A DNA stretch of 64,000 bases, from assembly GCF_001510715.1 (NCBI RefSeq), contig NZ_LMTJ01000005.1:264360-328359 (forward strand), given 5' to 3'. Source of the stretch: Bacillus sp. FJAT-29814 (GTDB lineage: Bacteria; Bacillota; Bacilli; Bacillales; Cytobacillaceae). Positions 45,808 to 55,443 of this stretch are shown piece by piece. How positions within the stretch are numbered: the stretch's first letter is position 1; every line of letters begins with the position of its first letter. The notes under the pieces are model-generated. The model was not told where the DNA came from. It searched no databases and worked only from the letters and a program-made list of their open reading frames with translations. The translations under genes and the position numbers were made by a program.

Positions 45808-48444
45808 ATGAAAAACTTAACGGGTGCAGAAATCCGAAAAATGTTCTTGCAGTTTTTTAGTGAAGAAAAAGGACACCATATTGAACCAAGTGCATCGCTG
45901 GTTCCGCACGACGATCCCTCATTGTTATGGATCAACAGCGGTGTGGCAACATTAAAGAAATACTTTGATGGCCGGGTAGTGCCGGAAAATCCAAGAATCA
46001 CCAATGCCCAAAAATCCATCCGTACCAACGATATTGAGAATGTCGGAAAAACGGCGCGCCATCACACATTCTTTGAAATGTTGGGCAACTTCTCGATTGG
46101 CGAGTATTTCAAGGAAGAAGCGATTGAGTGGGCATGGGAATTTTTGACCGATGAAAAATGGATTGGCTTTGAAAAGGATAAATTATCGGTGACGATTCAT
46201 CCAGAAGATGATGAAGCCCATGAAATTTGGAACAAAAAGATTGGCATTCCTGAGGAACGGATTATCCGTCTCGAAGGCAACTTCTGGGATATCGGTGAAG
46301 GCCCTAGCGGCCCTAACACGGAAATATTCTATGACCGGGGTCCGGAGTATGGCGACGACCCGAACGATCCGGAATTATATCCTGGCGGTGAAAACGAGCG
46401 CTATCTTGAAATTTGGAACCTTGTATTCTCTCAGTTTAATCATAATCCTGACGGCACGTACACACCGCTGCCAAAGAAAAATATCGATACTGGTATGGGT
46501 CTGGAACGGATGACATCTGTTGTTCAAAACGTTCCAACCAATTTTGATACTGATTTGTTTATTCCAATCATACGCGCAACTGAGGAAATTTCAGGAGAAA
46601 AATATGGAATTGATAAAGAGAAGGATGTTGCGTTTAAAGTCATTGCCGACCATATTCGTACGGTGGCCTTTGCAATTGGCGACGGAGCTCTGCCGTCGAA
46701 CGAGGGCCGCGGCTATGTGCTAAGACGGCTGCTACGCCGTGCTGTCCGCTATGCAAAGCAAATCAACATCAACCGCCCATTCATGTATGAACTTGTTCCG
46801 GTTGTCGGCGAAATCATGCATGATTTCTATCCGGAGGTAAAGGATAAAACTGAATTTATCCAAAAAGTCATCAAAAATGAGGAAGAGCGTTTCCATGAAA
46901 CGCTTCACGAAGGCTTGGCCATCCTGGCAAGCGTCATGAAGAAGGCCAAAGACACAGGTAGCGATACGATCTCCGGGGAAGATGTTTTCCGTTTGTATGA
47001 TACCTTCGGATTCCCGGTTGAGTTAACAGAGGAATATGCCGAGGAAGCAGGTCTAAAAATTGATCATGACGGCTTTGAGGCTGAAATGGAAGTGCAGCGT
47101 GAACGCGCCCGGGCTGCCCGCCATGATGAAAACTCCATGCATGTCCAAGGCGGCGTGCTGCGCGATATTACTTCTGAAAGCAAGTTTGTCGGTTATGATG
47201 AGCTGAAAACCAATTCCACTGTGCTTGCGATTATTAAAAATGGCGAGCTTGCCGATCAGGCTGAAACTGGCGAAGAGGTCCAACTGATTCTTGGCATGAC
47301 GCCATTTTATGCTGAAAGCGGTGGACAAATCGCCGACCGAGGTGTGATCGTTGGGGACGGAGTGACAGTGGCGGTTAAAGATGTGCAAAAGGCACCAAAT
47401 GGACAGAACCTCCATCAAGTGGTTGTTGAATCCGGAACGCTAAAAACCAACCAGCAGGTAACTGCTCAGGTAGATGGTGCCAACCGTGTCAAAATCATTA
47501 AAAACCATACGGCCACCCACCTGCTGCACCGCGCATTAAAAGATGTATTGGGCGAGCATGTAAATCAGGCCGGTTCACTAGTTGAACCTGATCGTCTGCG
47601 CTTTGACTTTTCCCACTTTGGCCAGGTGAAGCCGGAGGAGCTTGAACAAGTAGAGAAAATCGTCAATGAGAAGATTTGGAATAGCATGGAAGTCGATATC
47701 AGCCTAAAACCGATTTCTGAAGCCAAGTCAATGGGTGCGATGGCCCTGTTTGGCGAAAAGTATGGGGATATTGTTCGCGTTGTGAAAGTAGGCGACTACA
47801 GCCTTGAGCTTTGCGGCGGCTGCCATGTGCCGAACACTTCTGTCATCGGCTTATTTAAAATCGTTTCCGAGGGCGGTATCGGCGCCGGCACAAGACGAAT
47901 TGAGGCCGTTACAGGAGAATCTGCTTACAGAGCATTAAATGAGCAGGTAGGATTGCTGAAAGATGCTGCAGATAAGCTGAAAACCAGTCCTAAAGAAGTT
48001 GGCGGCCGGATTGACACCCTGCTTGCGGAACTCAAGCATCTGCAGCGGGAAAACGAATCCTTGGCGGCCAAGCTTGGGAATATTGAAGCTGGCAGCCTGG
48101 TATCAAAAGCGAAGGAAGTCGACGGGGTGACCGTGCTGTCGGCAAAGGTTCAAGCAGCTGACATGAATAACTTAAGGAACATGGCAGATGACTTGAAACA
48201 AAAGCTTGGCTCAGCTGTCATTGTGCTTGGCAGTGCCCTTGATGGAAAAGTTAATTTGATTGCGGCCGTAACCAAAGATTTAAATGAAAAAGGGTATCAT
48301 GCCGGAAAATTAATTAAAGAGGTTGCCACTAGATGCGGAGGCGGCGGAGGCGGTCGTCCGGATATGGCTCAAGCAGGTGGAAAGGACCCGGAAAAACTCG
48401 ATTCTGCACTGCAATTTGTCGAGGAATGGGTAAAATCGGTTTGA
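45808..48444 (+). CDS. alaS: Alanine--tRNA ligase
   Basis: 878-residue class II synthetase. Aminoacylation core about 1-460 ([45 protein letters not shown]). Editing domain zinc ligands: HTATHLLH near 569-576, and [10 protein letters not shown] near 669-678. C-terminal C-Ala domain about 750-878 with [26 protein letters not shown] precedes the ATG. Expression is controlled by the T-box and perhaps by the element between it and the start. Confidence 0.98.
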   Translation: MKNLTGAEIRKMFLQFFSEEKGHHIEPSASLVPHDDPSLLWINSGVATLKKYFDGRVVPENPRITNAQKSIRTNDIENVGKTARHHTFFEMLGNFSIGEYFKEEAIEWAWEFLTDEKWIGFEKDKLSVTIHPEDDEAHEIWNKKIGIPEERIIRLEGNFWDIGEGPSGPNTEIFYDRGPEYGDDPNDPELYPGGENERYLEIWNLVFSQFNHNPDGTYTPLPKKNIDTGMGLERMTSVVQNVPTNFDTDLFIPIIRATEEISGEKYGIDKEKDVAFKVIADHIRTVAFAIGDGALPSNEGRGYVLRRLLRRAVRYAKQININRPFMYELVPVVGEIMHDFYPEVKDKTEFIQKVIKNEEERFHETLHEGLAILASVMKKAKDTGSDTISGEDVFRLYDTFGFPVELTEEYAEEAGLKIDHDGFEAEMEVQRERARAARHDENSMHVQGGVLRDITSESKFVGYDELKTNSTVLAIIKNGELADQAETGEEVQLILGMTPFYAESGGQIADRGVIVGDGVTVAVKDVQKAPNGQNLHQVVVESGTLKTNQQVTAQVDGANRVKIIKNHTATHLLHRALKDVLGEHVNQAGSLVEPDRLRFDFSHFGQVKPEELEQVEKIVNEKIWNSMEVDISLKPISEAKSMGAMALFGEKYGDIVRVVKVGDYSLELCGGCHVPNTSVIGLFKIVSEGGIGAGTRRIEAVTGESAYRALNEQVGLLKDAADKLKTSPKEVGGRIDTLLAELKHLQRENESLAAKLGNIEAGSLVSKAKEVDGVTVLSAKVQAADMNNLRNMADDLKQKLGSAVIVLGSALDGKVNLIAAVTKDLNEKGYHAGKLIKEVATRCGGGGGGRPDMAQAGGKDPEKLDSALQFVEEWVKSV

Positions 48445-48468
48445 TAAAAGGACAAAGTAGTGTAAAAT
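48441..48468 (+). promoter_or_regulatory. Candidate promoter of ireB-yrrK-yrzB
   Basis: TTGATA 48441-48446, 16-bp spacer, TAAAAT 48463-48468; overlaps the alaS stop. Confidence 0.5.
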
Positions 48469-48501
48469 ATAGGTAACTATTCCAATTCGAGGTGCACTTT
48501 C

Positions 48502-48768
48502 ATGAGCTCTTTTGATAAAACGATGCGATTTAATTTTCCCGAAGAGCCGTTTGAACATGATGTGAACGATGTTCTTTTTCAGGTCTATGAGGCATTAAAG
48601 GAAAAAGGCTATAATCCAATTAATCAAATTGTCGGATATTTGCTTTCCGGTGACCCGGCTTACATTCCGCGCCACCGCGATGCTCGAAATATTATCCGCA
48701 AGCTTGAACGGGATGAGATTATTGAGGAGTTAGTGAAATCCTATTTAAAACAGCAGCGAGAGGGTTAA
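48502..48768 (+). CDS. ireB: IreB family regulatory phosphoprotein (YrzL)
   Basis: 88 residues. In Enterococcus IreB is phosphorylated on N-terminal threonines by the PASTA kinase IreK and reduces cephalosporin resistance. The start [12 protein letters not shown] keeps a threonine in the phosphorylated region; [35 protein letters not shown] is the family core. ATG 48502 follows CGAGGTGC. Gap of three bases to yrrK. Confidence 0.93.
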   Translation: MSSFDKTMRFNFPEEPFEHDVNDVLFQVYEALKEKGYNPINQIVGYLLSGDPAYIPRHRDARNIIRKLERDEIIEELVKSYLKQQREG

Positions 48769-48771
48769 GGC

Positions 48772-49188
48772 ATGCGCATAATGGGTTTAGATGTCGGCTC
48801 CAAAACGGTCGGGGTAGCTCTAAGTGATGAACTAGGCTGGACCGCACAGGGGCTGAAAACCCTCAAAATCAATGAGGACAAGCAGGAGTTTGGTTTTGAG
48901 GAAATTGGGCAATTAATAGAAGAGTATCAAGTTAGTACAGTAGTGATAGGCCTGCCGAAAAATATGAACGGCACGATTGGTCCGCGCGGAGAAGCAAGTA
49001 AGCGGTTTGCGGACGAAGTAGAACAAAGGTTTAATGTTCCAACCGTTTTATGGGATGAGCGCTTGACGACCATGGCGGCCGAACGCGTCCTGCTTGAAGC
49101 GGATGTCAGCAGGAAAAAACGGAAAAAGGTCATCGATAAAATGGCCGCGTCCATGATTCTCCAGGGCTATCTTGATAGCAAAAAATAA
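48772..49188 (+). CDS. yrrK: Putative pre-16S rRNA nuclease / RuvX-like (YrrK, YqgF family)
   Basis: A 138-residue RNase H-fold protein. Family motifs: [19 protein letters not shown] (first catalytic Asp), [18 protein letters not shown], and [10 protein letters not shown] (second and third acidic positions). Proposed to finish the 16S rRNA 5' end, or to resolve Holliday junctions. Start ATG 48772 follows GAGAGGGTTAAGGC. Confidence 0.95.
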   Translation: MRIMGLDVGSKTVGVALSDELGWTAQGLKTLKINEDKQEFGFEEIGQLIEEYQVSTVVIGLPKNMNGTIGPRGEASKRFADEVEQRFNVPTVLWDERLTTMAAERVLLEADVSRKKRKKVIDKMAASMILQGYLDSKK

Positions 49189-49200
49189 TGAGGTGAAAAA

Positions 49201-49509
49201 ATGACACACGAACACGAACACGATCACAACCACGAAGAAGAGCAATATATAACATTAGTTAATGAAGATGGCGATGAAGAATTATTCGAAATCCTGTTTA
49301 CTTTTGATTCGGAAGAGTTCGAAAAGTCCTATGTATTATGTTATCCGGTCGGAGATGGCGAGGATGAAGAAGAAGTCATCGTACATGCCTATGCCTATAC
49401 GCCTGCAGAAGACGGCAGCATTGGCGAGTTAATGCCAGTTACAACTGATGAAGAGTGGGACATCATTGAAGAGGTTTATAATACATTTACTTTGGATGAT
49501 GAAGAATAA
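49201..49509 (+). CDS. yrzB: DUF1292 protein YrzB
   Basis: A 102-residue very acidic protein with an N-terminal His-rich stretch (HEHEHDHNHEE) that could bind metal. DUF1292 core: ITLVNEDGDEELFEILFTFDSEEFEKSYVL. Function unknown. GAGGTGAAAA precedes the ATG. Last gene of ireB-yrrK-yrzB. Confidence 0.92.
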   Translation: MTHEHEHDHNHEEEQYITLVNEDGDEELFEILFTFDSEEFEKSYVLCYPVGDGEDEEEVIVHAYAYTPAEDGSIGELMPVTTDEEWDIIEEVYNTFTLDDEE

Positions 49510-49520
49510 AATGAACGAAG

Positions 49521-49551
49521 GGCCAGCAGACAAACTGCTGGTTTTTTTTTG
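49521..49551 (+). terminator. Terminator after yrzB
   Basis: CCAGCAG-ACAAA-CTGCTGG followed by ten Ts. Confidence 0.95.
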
Positions 49552-49632
49552 GCTAATAAGAAAATATAAATTCAACTAGGCCTCTGTCTTCGTCCTAACG
49601 GACTCGCCAATCGGCGAGTTTCCATTAATGCA
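49551..49632 (-). repeat. Interspersed element, copy A (minus strand, upstream of mltG)
   Basis: Read on the minus strand, its core (49571-49620) runs from ACTCGCCGATTGGCGAGT through CCGTTAGGACGAAGACAGAG to TAGTTGAA. It is about 85 percent identical over 53 bases to the plus-strand copy at 51121-51174, with further similarity at both flanks. ACTCGCC and GGCGAGT form a 7-bp hairpin. No gene overlaps it. Confidence 0.8.
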
Positions 49633-49775
49633 AATCATGACAAAATCAATGTTAAATTGACATTTTCCTTCCTATATGCTGAAATAATTACGATGTCTAA
49701 TTTTTGCAACTGCAATAATAATTTTATAGAAAAATAACTTATGGGCACGACTGATGGCGGCAAGGGAGGTTGGTT

Positions 49776-50900
49776 ATGACTAAGGATAAAAAAGACATTA
49801 TTCGGCAAAAAATGCTGGAGCATCAAAGTGAGGCAAGGGTTGTCCGCAGGATTGTCCTAATTGTTACGGTATTGCTTCTTGTCCTGATTGGAATTATTGG
49901 CGGAGGCGGATATCTTTACATACAATCGGCACTTAAGCCTATGGATCCCGGCAGCAAGGTACAGAAAAAGGTGGAAATTCCAATTGGCTCATCTGTAACC
50001 GGAATAGCACAGCGACTGGAGAGCAGTGGAATTATCAAAGATGCAAAAGTGTTTAAATATTATGTGAAGCTCAAGAATGAAGGTGGCTTTATGGCCGGGG
50101 AGTATCAGTTAAGCCCGTCCATGGATGTTCAGGAAATCGTCGGCCGCTTGAAAACAGGCAAGGTGCTTGCTGAGGCCACCTTCAAAATTACCATACCCGA
50201 AGGAAAGCAGCTAAAAGAAATAGCGTCGATTATGGCGCAGGCTACTAAACAAAATGAAACAGATGTGTTGAATAAACTAAATGACAAGGAATACATCAAA
50301 ACGCTCATTGCCAAATATCCTGATATTTTAACTGAAGATGTTTTAAATCCAGCGGTAATGTATCCGCTAGAAGGCTATTTATTCCCGGCAACTTACCCAT
50401 TTTATAAAACGAATCCATCGGTAGAGGAAATGGTTGAAGCGATGCTGAATAAATCACGGGATGTTCTGGGGAGTTACGCCGAGGTTGGGAAAGAAAAAAA
50501 TCTGACGATCCATCAAATGTTAACGATGGCCTCATTGATTGAAGAGGAGGCAACAGAAAAAGCCGACCGAAAAAAAATATCAAGTGTGTTTTATAACCGG
50601 ATGGACAAGGGTATGATGCTCCAGACAGACCCAACAGTGTTATATGCTCAGGGCAGACACAAGGAAAGGGTCGTTTATAAGGATTTGGAAGTGAATTCTC
50701 CATACAATACCTATAAACATACCGGACTGCCTCCTGGTCCGATCGCCAATGCTGGAAAGACATCAATCGAGGCAGCACTGGACCCTGAGAAAACTGATTT
50801 TTATTATTTCATTGCCACTCCGGAAGGCGAAGTTATTTTTACCAAAACACTTGATGAACATAACAGGGAAAAAGCCAAGCATATTTCCAGCAAAAAATAA
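49776..50900 (+). CDS. mltG: Endolytic murein transglycosylase MltG (YrrL)
   Basis: A 374-residue single-pass membrane protein that cleaves nascent glycan strands. Cytoplasmic start, membrane helix about 24-47 (IVLIVTVLLLVLIGIIGGGGYLYI), LysM-like subdomain, then the YceG catalytic domain with the Glu of MASLIEEEATEKADR, FYNRMDKGMMLQTDPTVLYA and SPYNTYKHTGLPPGPIANAG. AAGGGAGG lies five bases before ATG 49776. A terminator follows. Confidence 0.95.
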   Translation: MTKDKKDIIRQKMLEHQSEARVVRRIVLIVTVLLLVLIGIIGGGGYLYIQSALKPMDPGSKVQKKVEIPIGSSVTGIAQRLESSGIIKDAKVFKYYVKLKNEGGFMAGEYQLSPSMDVQEIVGRLKTGKVLAEATFKITIPEGKQLKEIASIMAQATKQNETDVLNKLNDKEYIKTLIAKYPDILTEDVLNPAVMYPLEGYLFPATYPFYKTNPSVEEMVEAMLNKSRDVLGSYAEVGKEKNLTIHQMLTMASLIEEEATEKADRKKISSVFYNRMDKGMMLQTDPTVLYAQGRHKERVVYKDLEVNSPYNTYKHTGLPPGPIANAGKTSIEAALDPEKTDFYYFIATPEGEVIFTKTLDEHNREKAKHISSKK

Positions 50901-50907
50901 TCATTCT

Positions 50908-50939
50908 TACGGGGAAATGGTCGCATTTCCCCGTTTTTT
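50908..50939 (+). terminator. Terminator after mltG
   Basis: ACGGGGAAAT and ATTTCCCCGT pair perfectly around GGTCGC, then TTTTT. Confidence 0.94.
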
Positions 50940-50967
50940 GTGGTAGAATAGTTCAGGTGTTTATAAG
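50938..50967 (+). promoter_or_regulatory. Candidate promoter of the small RNA upstream of trmR
   Basis: TTGTGG 50938-50943, spacer 17-18, TTATAAG (-10 at 50961-50967). Start expected near 50973. Confidence 0.5.
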
Positions 50968-50971
50968 AAAA

Positions 50972-51077
50972 CTATAGCGTAATTCACAGTAAGGTACATT
51001 TCAGGGCTTTTACCCGTGTGCACACAGGCTTTAAATAGATTGCCTGTAGCGACAAGATCTGTGAACGCTATTTTTTA
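50972..51077 (+). ncRNA. Structured small RNA or leader, unknown family
   Basis: The ends form a long closing helix: ATAGCG 50974-50979 with CGCTAT 51066-51071, and TTCACAG 50983-50989 with CTGTGAA 51059-51065, with a 3-base bulge, then TTTTTT. Inside are GGG-CTTTTA-CCC (51004-51015), the palindrome GTGTGCACAC, and ACAGGC/GCCTGT (51024-51029, 51042-51047). A promoter precedes it and a U-tract ends it, before the trmR operon. I do not recognise a known riboswitch class. Confidence 0.6.
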
Positions 51078-51104
51078 TGTCTAAAGAGCCTTTTTTTGGC
51101 AACA

Positions 51105-51211
51105 ATGCTTATAAATGAAAACTCGTAGACTGGCGAGGCCGTAAGGACGAAGACAGAGACGTAGTTGAACTTATGCGTGCGAAGCTGAGATAAAAAATTC
51201 TGATTAGCGAA
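51105..51211 (+). repeat. Interspersed element, copy B (plus strand, upstream of trmR)
   Basis: Core 51121-51174 runs from ACTCGTAGACTGGCGAG through CCGTAAGGACGAAGACAGAG to TAGTTGAAC. It is the direct-strand counterpart of copy A, so the two form an inverted pair around mltG. A 20-base insertion relative to copy A precedes the shared TTCTGATTAGCG end. Confidence 0.8.
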
Positions 51212-51233
51212 AATAGGATTGAGGTGAAGCAGC

Positions 51234-51884
51234 TTGTTAAATGAGAAGCTGCATTCTTATATAGACGACCTTATCGGTGAGCGCAATCCATTGCTGATGG
51301 AGATGGAAGCTTATGCAATAGAGCATGGGGTCCCGATTATGGAACTTGCCGGGATTGAAACGATGCTCCAGCTGCTCCGGCTTCATCGATCCGGAAAAAT
51401 CCTTGAGGTCGGTACGGCGATTGGCTACTCTGCCTTACGAATGGCAGATGCCCTTCCTGAGGCGAAAATTATTACTATTGAGCGGGACGAGGAACGAATT
51501 CAACTTGCGAAAGCATTCATTGGCCGTTCCGGGCATGAGCGGAGAATTACTCTGATTGAAGGAGATGCCCTTGAGGTTGAAAAACAGGTAAGCGATTATG
51601 CCCCATTTGACGCGATTTTCATCGATGCAGCCAAAGGACAATACCAAAAATTCTTTGAACTTTACTCTAGTTATCTAAATGAGGATGGCATGATTATTAC
51701 GGATAATGTATTGTTTAAAGGTTTAGTGGCCGAATCTGAAATAGAGTCAAAACGCACACGCAATCTCGTAAAAAAAATAGACGGTTTTAATCGCTGGTTA
51801 ATGAATCATCATGATTACGATACCGTTATCCTACCTGTCGGGGACGGGGTCGCCATTAGTAAAAGAAGAGGTGAGAGGAAATGA
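51234..51884 (+). CDS. trmR: tRNA 5-hydroxyuridine methyltransferase TrmR (YrrM)
   Basis: SAM-dependent O-methyltransferase of 216 residues that makes 5-methoxyuridine at wobble U34. SAM-binding ILEVGTAIGYSALRMADALP, the acidic loop TIERDEER, GDALE and FIDAAKGQYQKFF are visible. TTG 51234 follows GAGGTGA. Overlaps trhP1 by four bases; TrhP1/P2 make the hydroxyuridine substrate, so the operon encodes one modification pathway. Confidence 0.93.
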   Translation: MLNEKLHSYIDDLIGERNPLLMEMEAYAIEHGVPIMELAGIETMLQLLRLHRSGKILEVGTAIGYSALRMADALPEAKIITIERDEERIQLAKAFIGRSGHERRITLIEGDALEVEKQVSDYAPFDAIFIDAAKGQYQKFFELYSSYLNEDGMIITDNVLFKGLVAESEIESKRTRNLVKKIDGFNRWLMNHHDYDTVILPVGDGVAISKRRGERK

Positions 51885-52810
51885 AGAAACCTGAATTATT
51901 AGTTACTCCTATCACTATAGATGATATTTTGCCGCTCGCCGAGGCGGGGGCAGATGCGTTTGTTGTAGGAGAGCAGCGCTATGGGTTAAGGCTTGCGGGG
52001 GAATTTAACCGCGAGCAAGTCCAAAACGCGATCGAACTGGCCCATTCCAAAGGGAAAAAAGTGTATGTAGCCATGAACGCGATTTTTCATAATGAAAAAC
52101 TTGCTGAATTGAACGATTATATTCGCTTTGCGGCCGACGCTAAGGCTGATGGAATTATCTTTGGCGATCCCGCTGTTTTGCTGGCTGTAAGGGAAACGGC
52201 TCCTGAAATGAAGTTGCACTGGAGCACTGAAACGACCGGGACTAACTGGTATACATGCAACTATTGGGGCAGAAAAGGGACAAAACGAGCAGTATTGGCC
52301 CGTGAAATCAACATGGACTCCATCGTGGAAATCATGGAACAGGCTGAAGTGGAGATTGAGGTTCAGGTCCATGGCATGAGCTGTATGTTCCAATCCAAGC
52401 GGTCGCTTTTGGGCAACTATTTTGAATACCAAGGCAAAGTGTTGGAGATTGAAAACCGCAAACAGCAAAAAAATATGTTTCTCCACGATAAAGAACGTGA
52501 AAATAAATATCCAATTTTTGAAGATGAAAATGGCACTCATATCATGAGCCCGAATGATATCTGCATTATTGACGAGCTGCAGGACATGCTCGAAGCCGGT
52601 GTCGATTCGTTTAAAATCGACGGGATTTTAAAAACGCCGGAATACATTGCCGCTGTCACCAAACTATATCGTGAGGCGATTGATTTATTTGCCGAAGATC
52701 CTGATCTCTATGATGATAAAAAGGACGAACTGCTTGAGGCAATCGAGAAAATCCAGCCTGCCAATCGTCCGCTCGATACAGGATTCTTTTTCAAAGAGAC
52801 AGTATATTAA
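51881..52810 (+). CDS. trhP1: Prephenate-dependent tRNA uridine(34) hydroxylase subunit TrhP1 (U32 family)
   Basis: A 309-residue YrrN protein of the peptidase U32 family, TIM-barrel type. It has EAGADAFVVGEQRYGLR, GKKVYVAMNAIFHN, DGIIFGDPAV, STETTGTNW and HGMSCMFQSKRSLLGNY. With TrhP2 it hydroxylates U34 in a prephenate-dependent way in Bacillus. The GTG/ATG start overlaps the trmR stop; GAGAGG precedes it. Confidence 0.9.
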   Translation: MKKPELLVTPITIDDILPLAEAGADAFVVGEQRYGLRLAGEFNREQVQNAIELAHSKGKKVYVAMNAIFHNEKLAELNDYIRFAADAKADGIIFGDPAVLLAVRETAPEMKLHWSTETTGTNWYTCNYWGRKGTKRAVLAREINMDSIVEIMEQAEVEIEVQVHGMSCMFQSKRSLLGNYFEYQGKVLEIENRKQQKNMFLHDKERENKYPIFEDENGTHIMSPNDICIIDELQDMLEAGVDSFKIDGILKTPEYIAAVTKLYREAIDLFAEDPDLYDDKKDELLEAIEKIQPANRPLDTGFFFKETVY

Positions 52811-52835
52811 TTTTTAGAAAGGGAGGAGTTCATTG

Positions 52836-54107
52836 ATGAATACAGTTAAAGATAAGATTTCTGAGATTATTGATGGAAAACGTGTCATTGTAAAAAAGCC
52901 GGAACTCCTAGCTCCTGCAGGCAATCTTGAAAAACTGAAAATCGCCGTTCAATATGGTGCCGACGCGGTATTCATTGGCGGTCAAGAATATGGTCTCCGC
53001 TCAAACGCCGATAATTTTACCTTGGAGGAAATGAAGGAAGGGGTAGAATTCGCGAAAAAATACGGAGCAAAAATATATGTCACAACAAACATATATGCCC
53101 ACAATGAAAACATTGATGGACTGGATGATTACTTGCTTGGCTTGAAAGAGGCAGGGGTGGCCGGCATTATCGTGGCTGACCCGTTAATTATTGAATCCTG
53201 CCGTCGTATTGCACCGGAAATCGAGATTCACTTAAGTACGCAGCAATCCCTTTCCAACTGGAAGGCAGTTCAATTTTGGAAAGAAGAAGGCTTGGAGCGT
53301 GTCGTACTTGCTCGTGAGACGAGTGCGGAAGAAATTCGCGAGATGAAGGAAAAGGTTGATATTGAAATCGAAACCTTCATTCACGGTGCGATGTGTATCG
53401 CCTATTCTGGCCGCTGCACATTGAGCAATCACATGACAGCCCGGGATTCCAACCGCGGCGGCTGCTGCCAGTCCTGCCGCTGGGATTATGATCTTTACAA
53501 GCTTGAAGGGGAGAATCCTGAGACTGCACTATTTGCTGACGACGATGCCCCATTTGCCATGAGCCCGAAGGATCTAAATCTGATTCAATCGATTCCAAAA
53601 ATGATTGAAATTGGAATTGACAGCTTGAAAATTGAGGGACGGATGAAATCGATTCACTATATCGCGACAGTTGTCAGTGTTTATCGCAAAGTCATTGATG
53701 CCTACTGTGCCGATCCCGATAACTTTGTCATCAAGAAAGAGTGGCTCGAGGAACTTGATAAATGTGCCAATCGGGAAACCGCAACGGCATTTTTCGAAGG
53801 TGTACCGGGGTATAAAGAGCAGATGTTTGGTAATCATAGCAAAAAGACAAGCTATGAGTTTGTCGGTCTTGTATTGGAGTATGATAAAGAATCACAAATG
53901 GTTACCTTGCAGCAGCGCAATCACTTCAAACCTGGGCAGGAAGTCGAATTTTTTGGACCGGAAATCCAAAACTTTACACATGTGATTGATAAAATTTGGG
54001 ATGAAAAAGGGAATGAGCTGGATGCTGCGAGACATCCGCTGCAAATTGTACGATTTAAATTGGACAAACCGGTTTATCCTAACAACATGATGCGAAAGGA
54101 GAACTAG
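52836..54107 (+). CDS. trhP2: tRNA uridine(34) hydroxylase subunit TrhP2 (U32 family)
   Basis: A 423-residue YrrO protein. [28 protein letters not shown] at the N-terminus is the U32 signature. The [38 protein letters not shown] stretch holds the conserved cysteines thought to bind an iron-sulfur cluster. A C-terminal beta domain (about 335-423) follows. ATG 52836 is seven bases from GGGAGGAG; TTG 52833 is an alternative. Confidence 0.93.
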   Translation: MNTVKDKISEIIDGKRVIVKKPELLAPAGNLEKLKIAVQYGADAVFIGGQEYGLRSNADNFTLEEMKEGVEFAKKYGAKIYVTTNIYAHNENIDGLDDYLLGLKEAGVAGIIVADPLIIESCRRIAPEIEIHLSTQQSLSNWKAVQFWKEEGLERVVLARETSAEEIREMKEKVDIEIETFIHGAMCIAYSGRCTLSNHMTARDSNRGGCCQSCRWDYDLYKLEGENPETALFADDDAPFAMSPKDLNLIQSIPKMIEIGIDSLKIEGRMKSIHYIATVVSVYRKVIDAYCADPDNFVIKKEWLEELDKCANRETATAFFEGVPGYKEQMFGNHSKKTSYEFVGLVLEYDKESQMVTLQQRNHFKPGQEVEFFGPEIQNFTHVIDKIWDEKGNELDAARHPLQIVRFKLDKPVYPNNMMRKEN

Positions 54108-54111
54108 CAAA

Positions 54112-54744
54112 ATGTATAAACCGGTTGTAATCGGTGTAACCGGCGGTTCAGGCTCGGGAAAAACCAGTGTAACAAAAGCAATCTATGAAAGCTTTAAAAA
54201 TCGGTCCATTTTAGTGATTGAACAGGACTATTATTATAAGGATCAAAGCCATTTACCATTCGAGGAACGGTTGAAAACAAACTATGATCATCCCCTGGCA
54301 TTTGACAATGATTTGCTGATTGAACATATTGAGCGTCTGTTGCGATATGAACCAATCGAAAAGCCTGTTTACGATTATGCCCTGCATACACGGTCAGAAC
54401 AGGTCATATTTGTAGAACCGAAGGATGTTATCATTTTAGAGGGAATTCTGGTGCTTGAGGATGAACGTCTGCGCAATTTAATGGATATTAAATTATTCGT
54501 TGATACGGATGCGGATATCCGGATTATGCGCCGCCTGCAGCGCGATATCAAAGAGCGCGGGCGCACTCTTGACTCCGTCATTGATCAATATACAAATGTT
54601 GTCCGGCCGATGCATAATCAGTTTATCGAGCCGACAAAGCGCTATGCGGATATTATCATTCCGGAAGGCGGACACAATCATGTGGCAATCGATTTGATGG
54701 TAACAAAAATTCAAACAATTCTTGAACAAAAAGCAATTTTATGA
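54112..54744 (+). CDS. udk: Uridine kinase
   Basis: Phosphorylates uridine and cytidine with ATP or GTP; 210 residues. Walker [14 protein letters not shown] near 7-19, [40 protein letters not shown] and [12 protein letters not shown]. Five bases after trhP2 with AAAGGAGAAC, so the last gene of the trmR-trhP1-trhP2-udk operon. Confidence 0.97.
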   Translation: MYKPVVIGVTGGSGSGKTSVTKAIYESFKNRSILVIEQDYYYKDQSHLPFEERLKTNYDHPLAFDNDLLIEHIERLLRYEPIEKPVYDYALHTRSEQVIFVEPKDVIILEGILVLEDERLRNLMDIKLFVDTDADIRIMRRLQRDIKERGRTLDSVIDQYTNVVRPMHNQFIEPTKRYADIIIPEGGHNHVAIDLMVTKIQTILEQKAIL

Positions 54745-54784
54745 AACAATAGCAAATATATATCTAAATTAATTTATTTACCCT

Positions 54785-54810
54785 GCGCGCCCTATTAAAG
54801 GACGCGCTTG
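54785..54810 (+). terminator. Weak hairpin after udk
   Basis: GCGCGCCC and GGACGCGC pair around TATTAAA with one mismatch; T-rich bases begin only after about eight bases, so termination is uncertain. Confidence 0.4.
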
Positions 54811-54893
54811 CTATCTTATTTTTTCAAGCATCATAAATACATATATTTCATACACAACACTGGGGTTGTGAAGGACTAGAAGGAGTGAGGGTT

Positions 54894-55370
54894 TTGGCTA
54901 CTGAGAAAGTATTTCCAATGACGCAAGCAGGAAAAGAGAAGTTGGAGCAAGAGCTTGAATACTTAAAAACGGTGAAGCGCAAAGAAGTTGTGGAAAGGAT
55001 TAAAATCGCCAGAAGCTTTGGGGATTTATCCGAGAACTCGGAATATGATTCAGCGAAGGAAGAGCAAGCTTTTGTTGAAGGTAGAATTACAACGTTAGAA
55101 AACATGATCCGCAATGCCAAGATTATTAGTGAAAGCGAACTTGCCGGGGATACAGTCTCATTGGGCAGCACAGTCACATTTGTCGAACTTCCCGATGGCG
55201 AAGAAGAAACCTATAGCATTGTCGGCAGCGCCGAAGCTGACCCTTTTGAAGGGAAAATTTCTAATGACTCTCCGATTGCCAAAAGCCTGCTTGGCAAAAA
55301 AGTCGGCGACCAAGTGTCGGTCCAAACGCCTGGCGGCGAAATGAGCGTACGTATCGTAAGTATTAAGTAA
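54894..55370 (+). CDS. greA: Transcription elongation factor GreA
   Basis: Rescues backtracked RNA polymerase. 158 residues: N-terminal coiled coil ([59 protein letters not shown], with the acidic tip DLSENSEYD) and a C-terminal FKBP-like domain ([16 protein letters not shown]). TTG 54894 is nine bases after AGAAGGAGTG and gives the usual [10 protein letters not shown] start. Confidence 0.97.
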   Translation: MATEKVFPMTQAGKEKLEQELEYLKTVKRKEVVERIKIARSFGDLSENSEYDSAKEEQAFVEGRITTLENMIRNAKIISESELAGDTVSLGSTVTFVELPDGEEETYSIVGSAEADPFEGKISNDSPIAKSLLGKKVGDQVSVQTPGGEMSVRIVSIK

Positions 55371-55409
55371 ATTAAAGCGCTTTTAATAAAATAAAGTTTG
55401 AAAAAACAA

Positions 55410-55443
55410 AACCTCGTCAACACTTTTGACGAGGTGTTTTTTT
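55410..55443 (+). terminator. Terminator after greA carrying the pbpI Shine-Dalgarno
   Basis: ACCTCGTCAA pairs with TTGACGAGGT around CACTT, then GTTTTTTT. GAGGTG in the 3' arm is the only ribosome-binding site for ATG 55444. See findings. Confidence 0.85.

Noticed and set aside
51121..51174. Hammerhead ribozyme in the element flanking mltG
   Set aside because: The stem II-like CC-GTAA-GG with ACGAA is similar, but the CUGANGA core reads CTGGCGA or TTGGCGA and GAAA reads GAAG. Essential core positions are changed and no matching stems I and III with a cleavage site were found.
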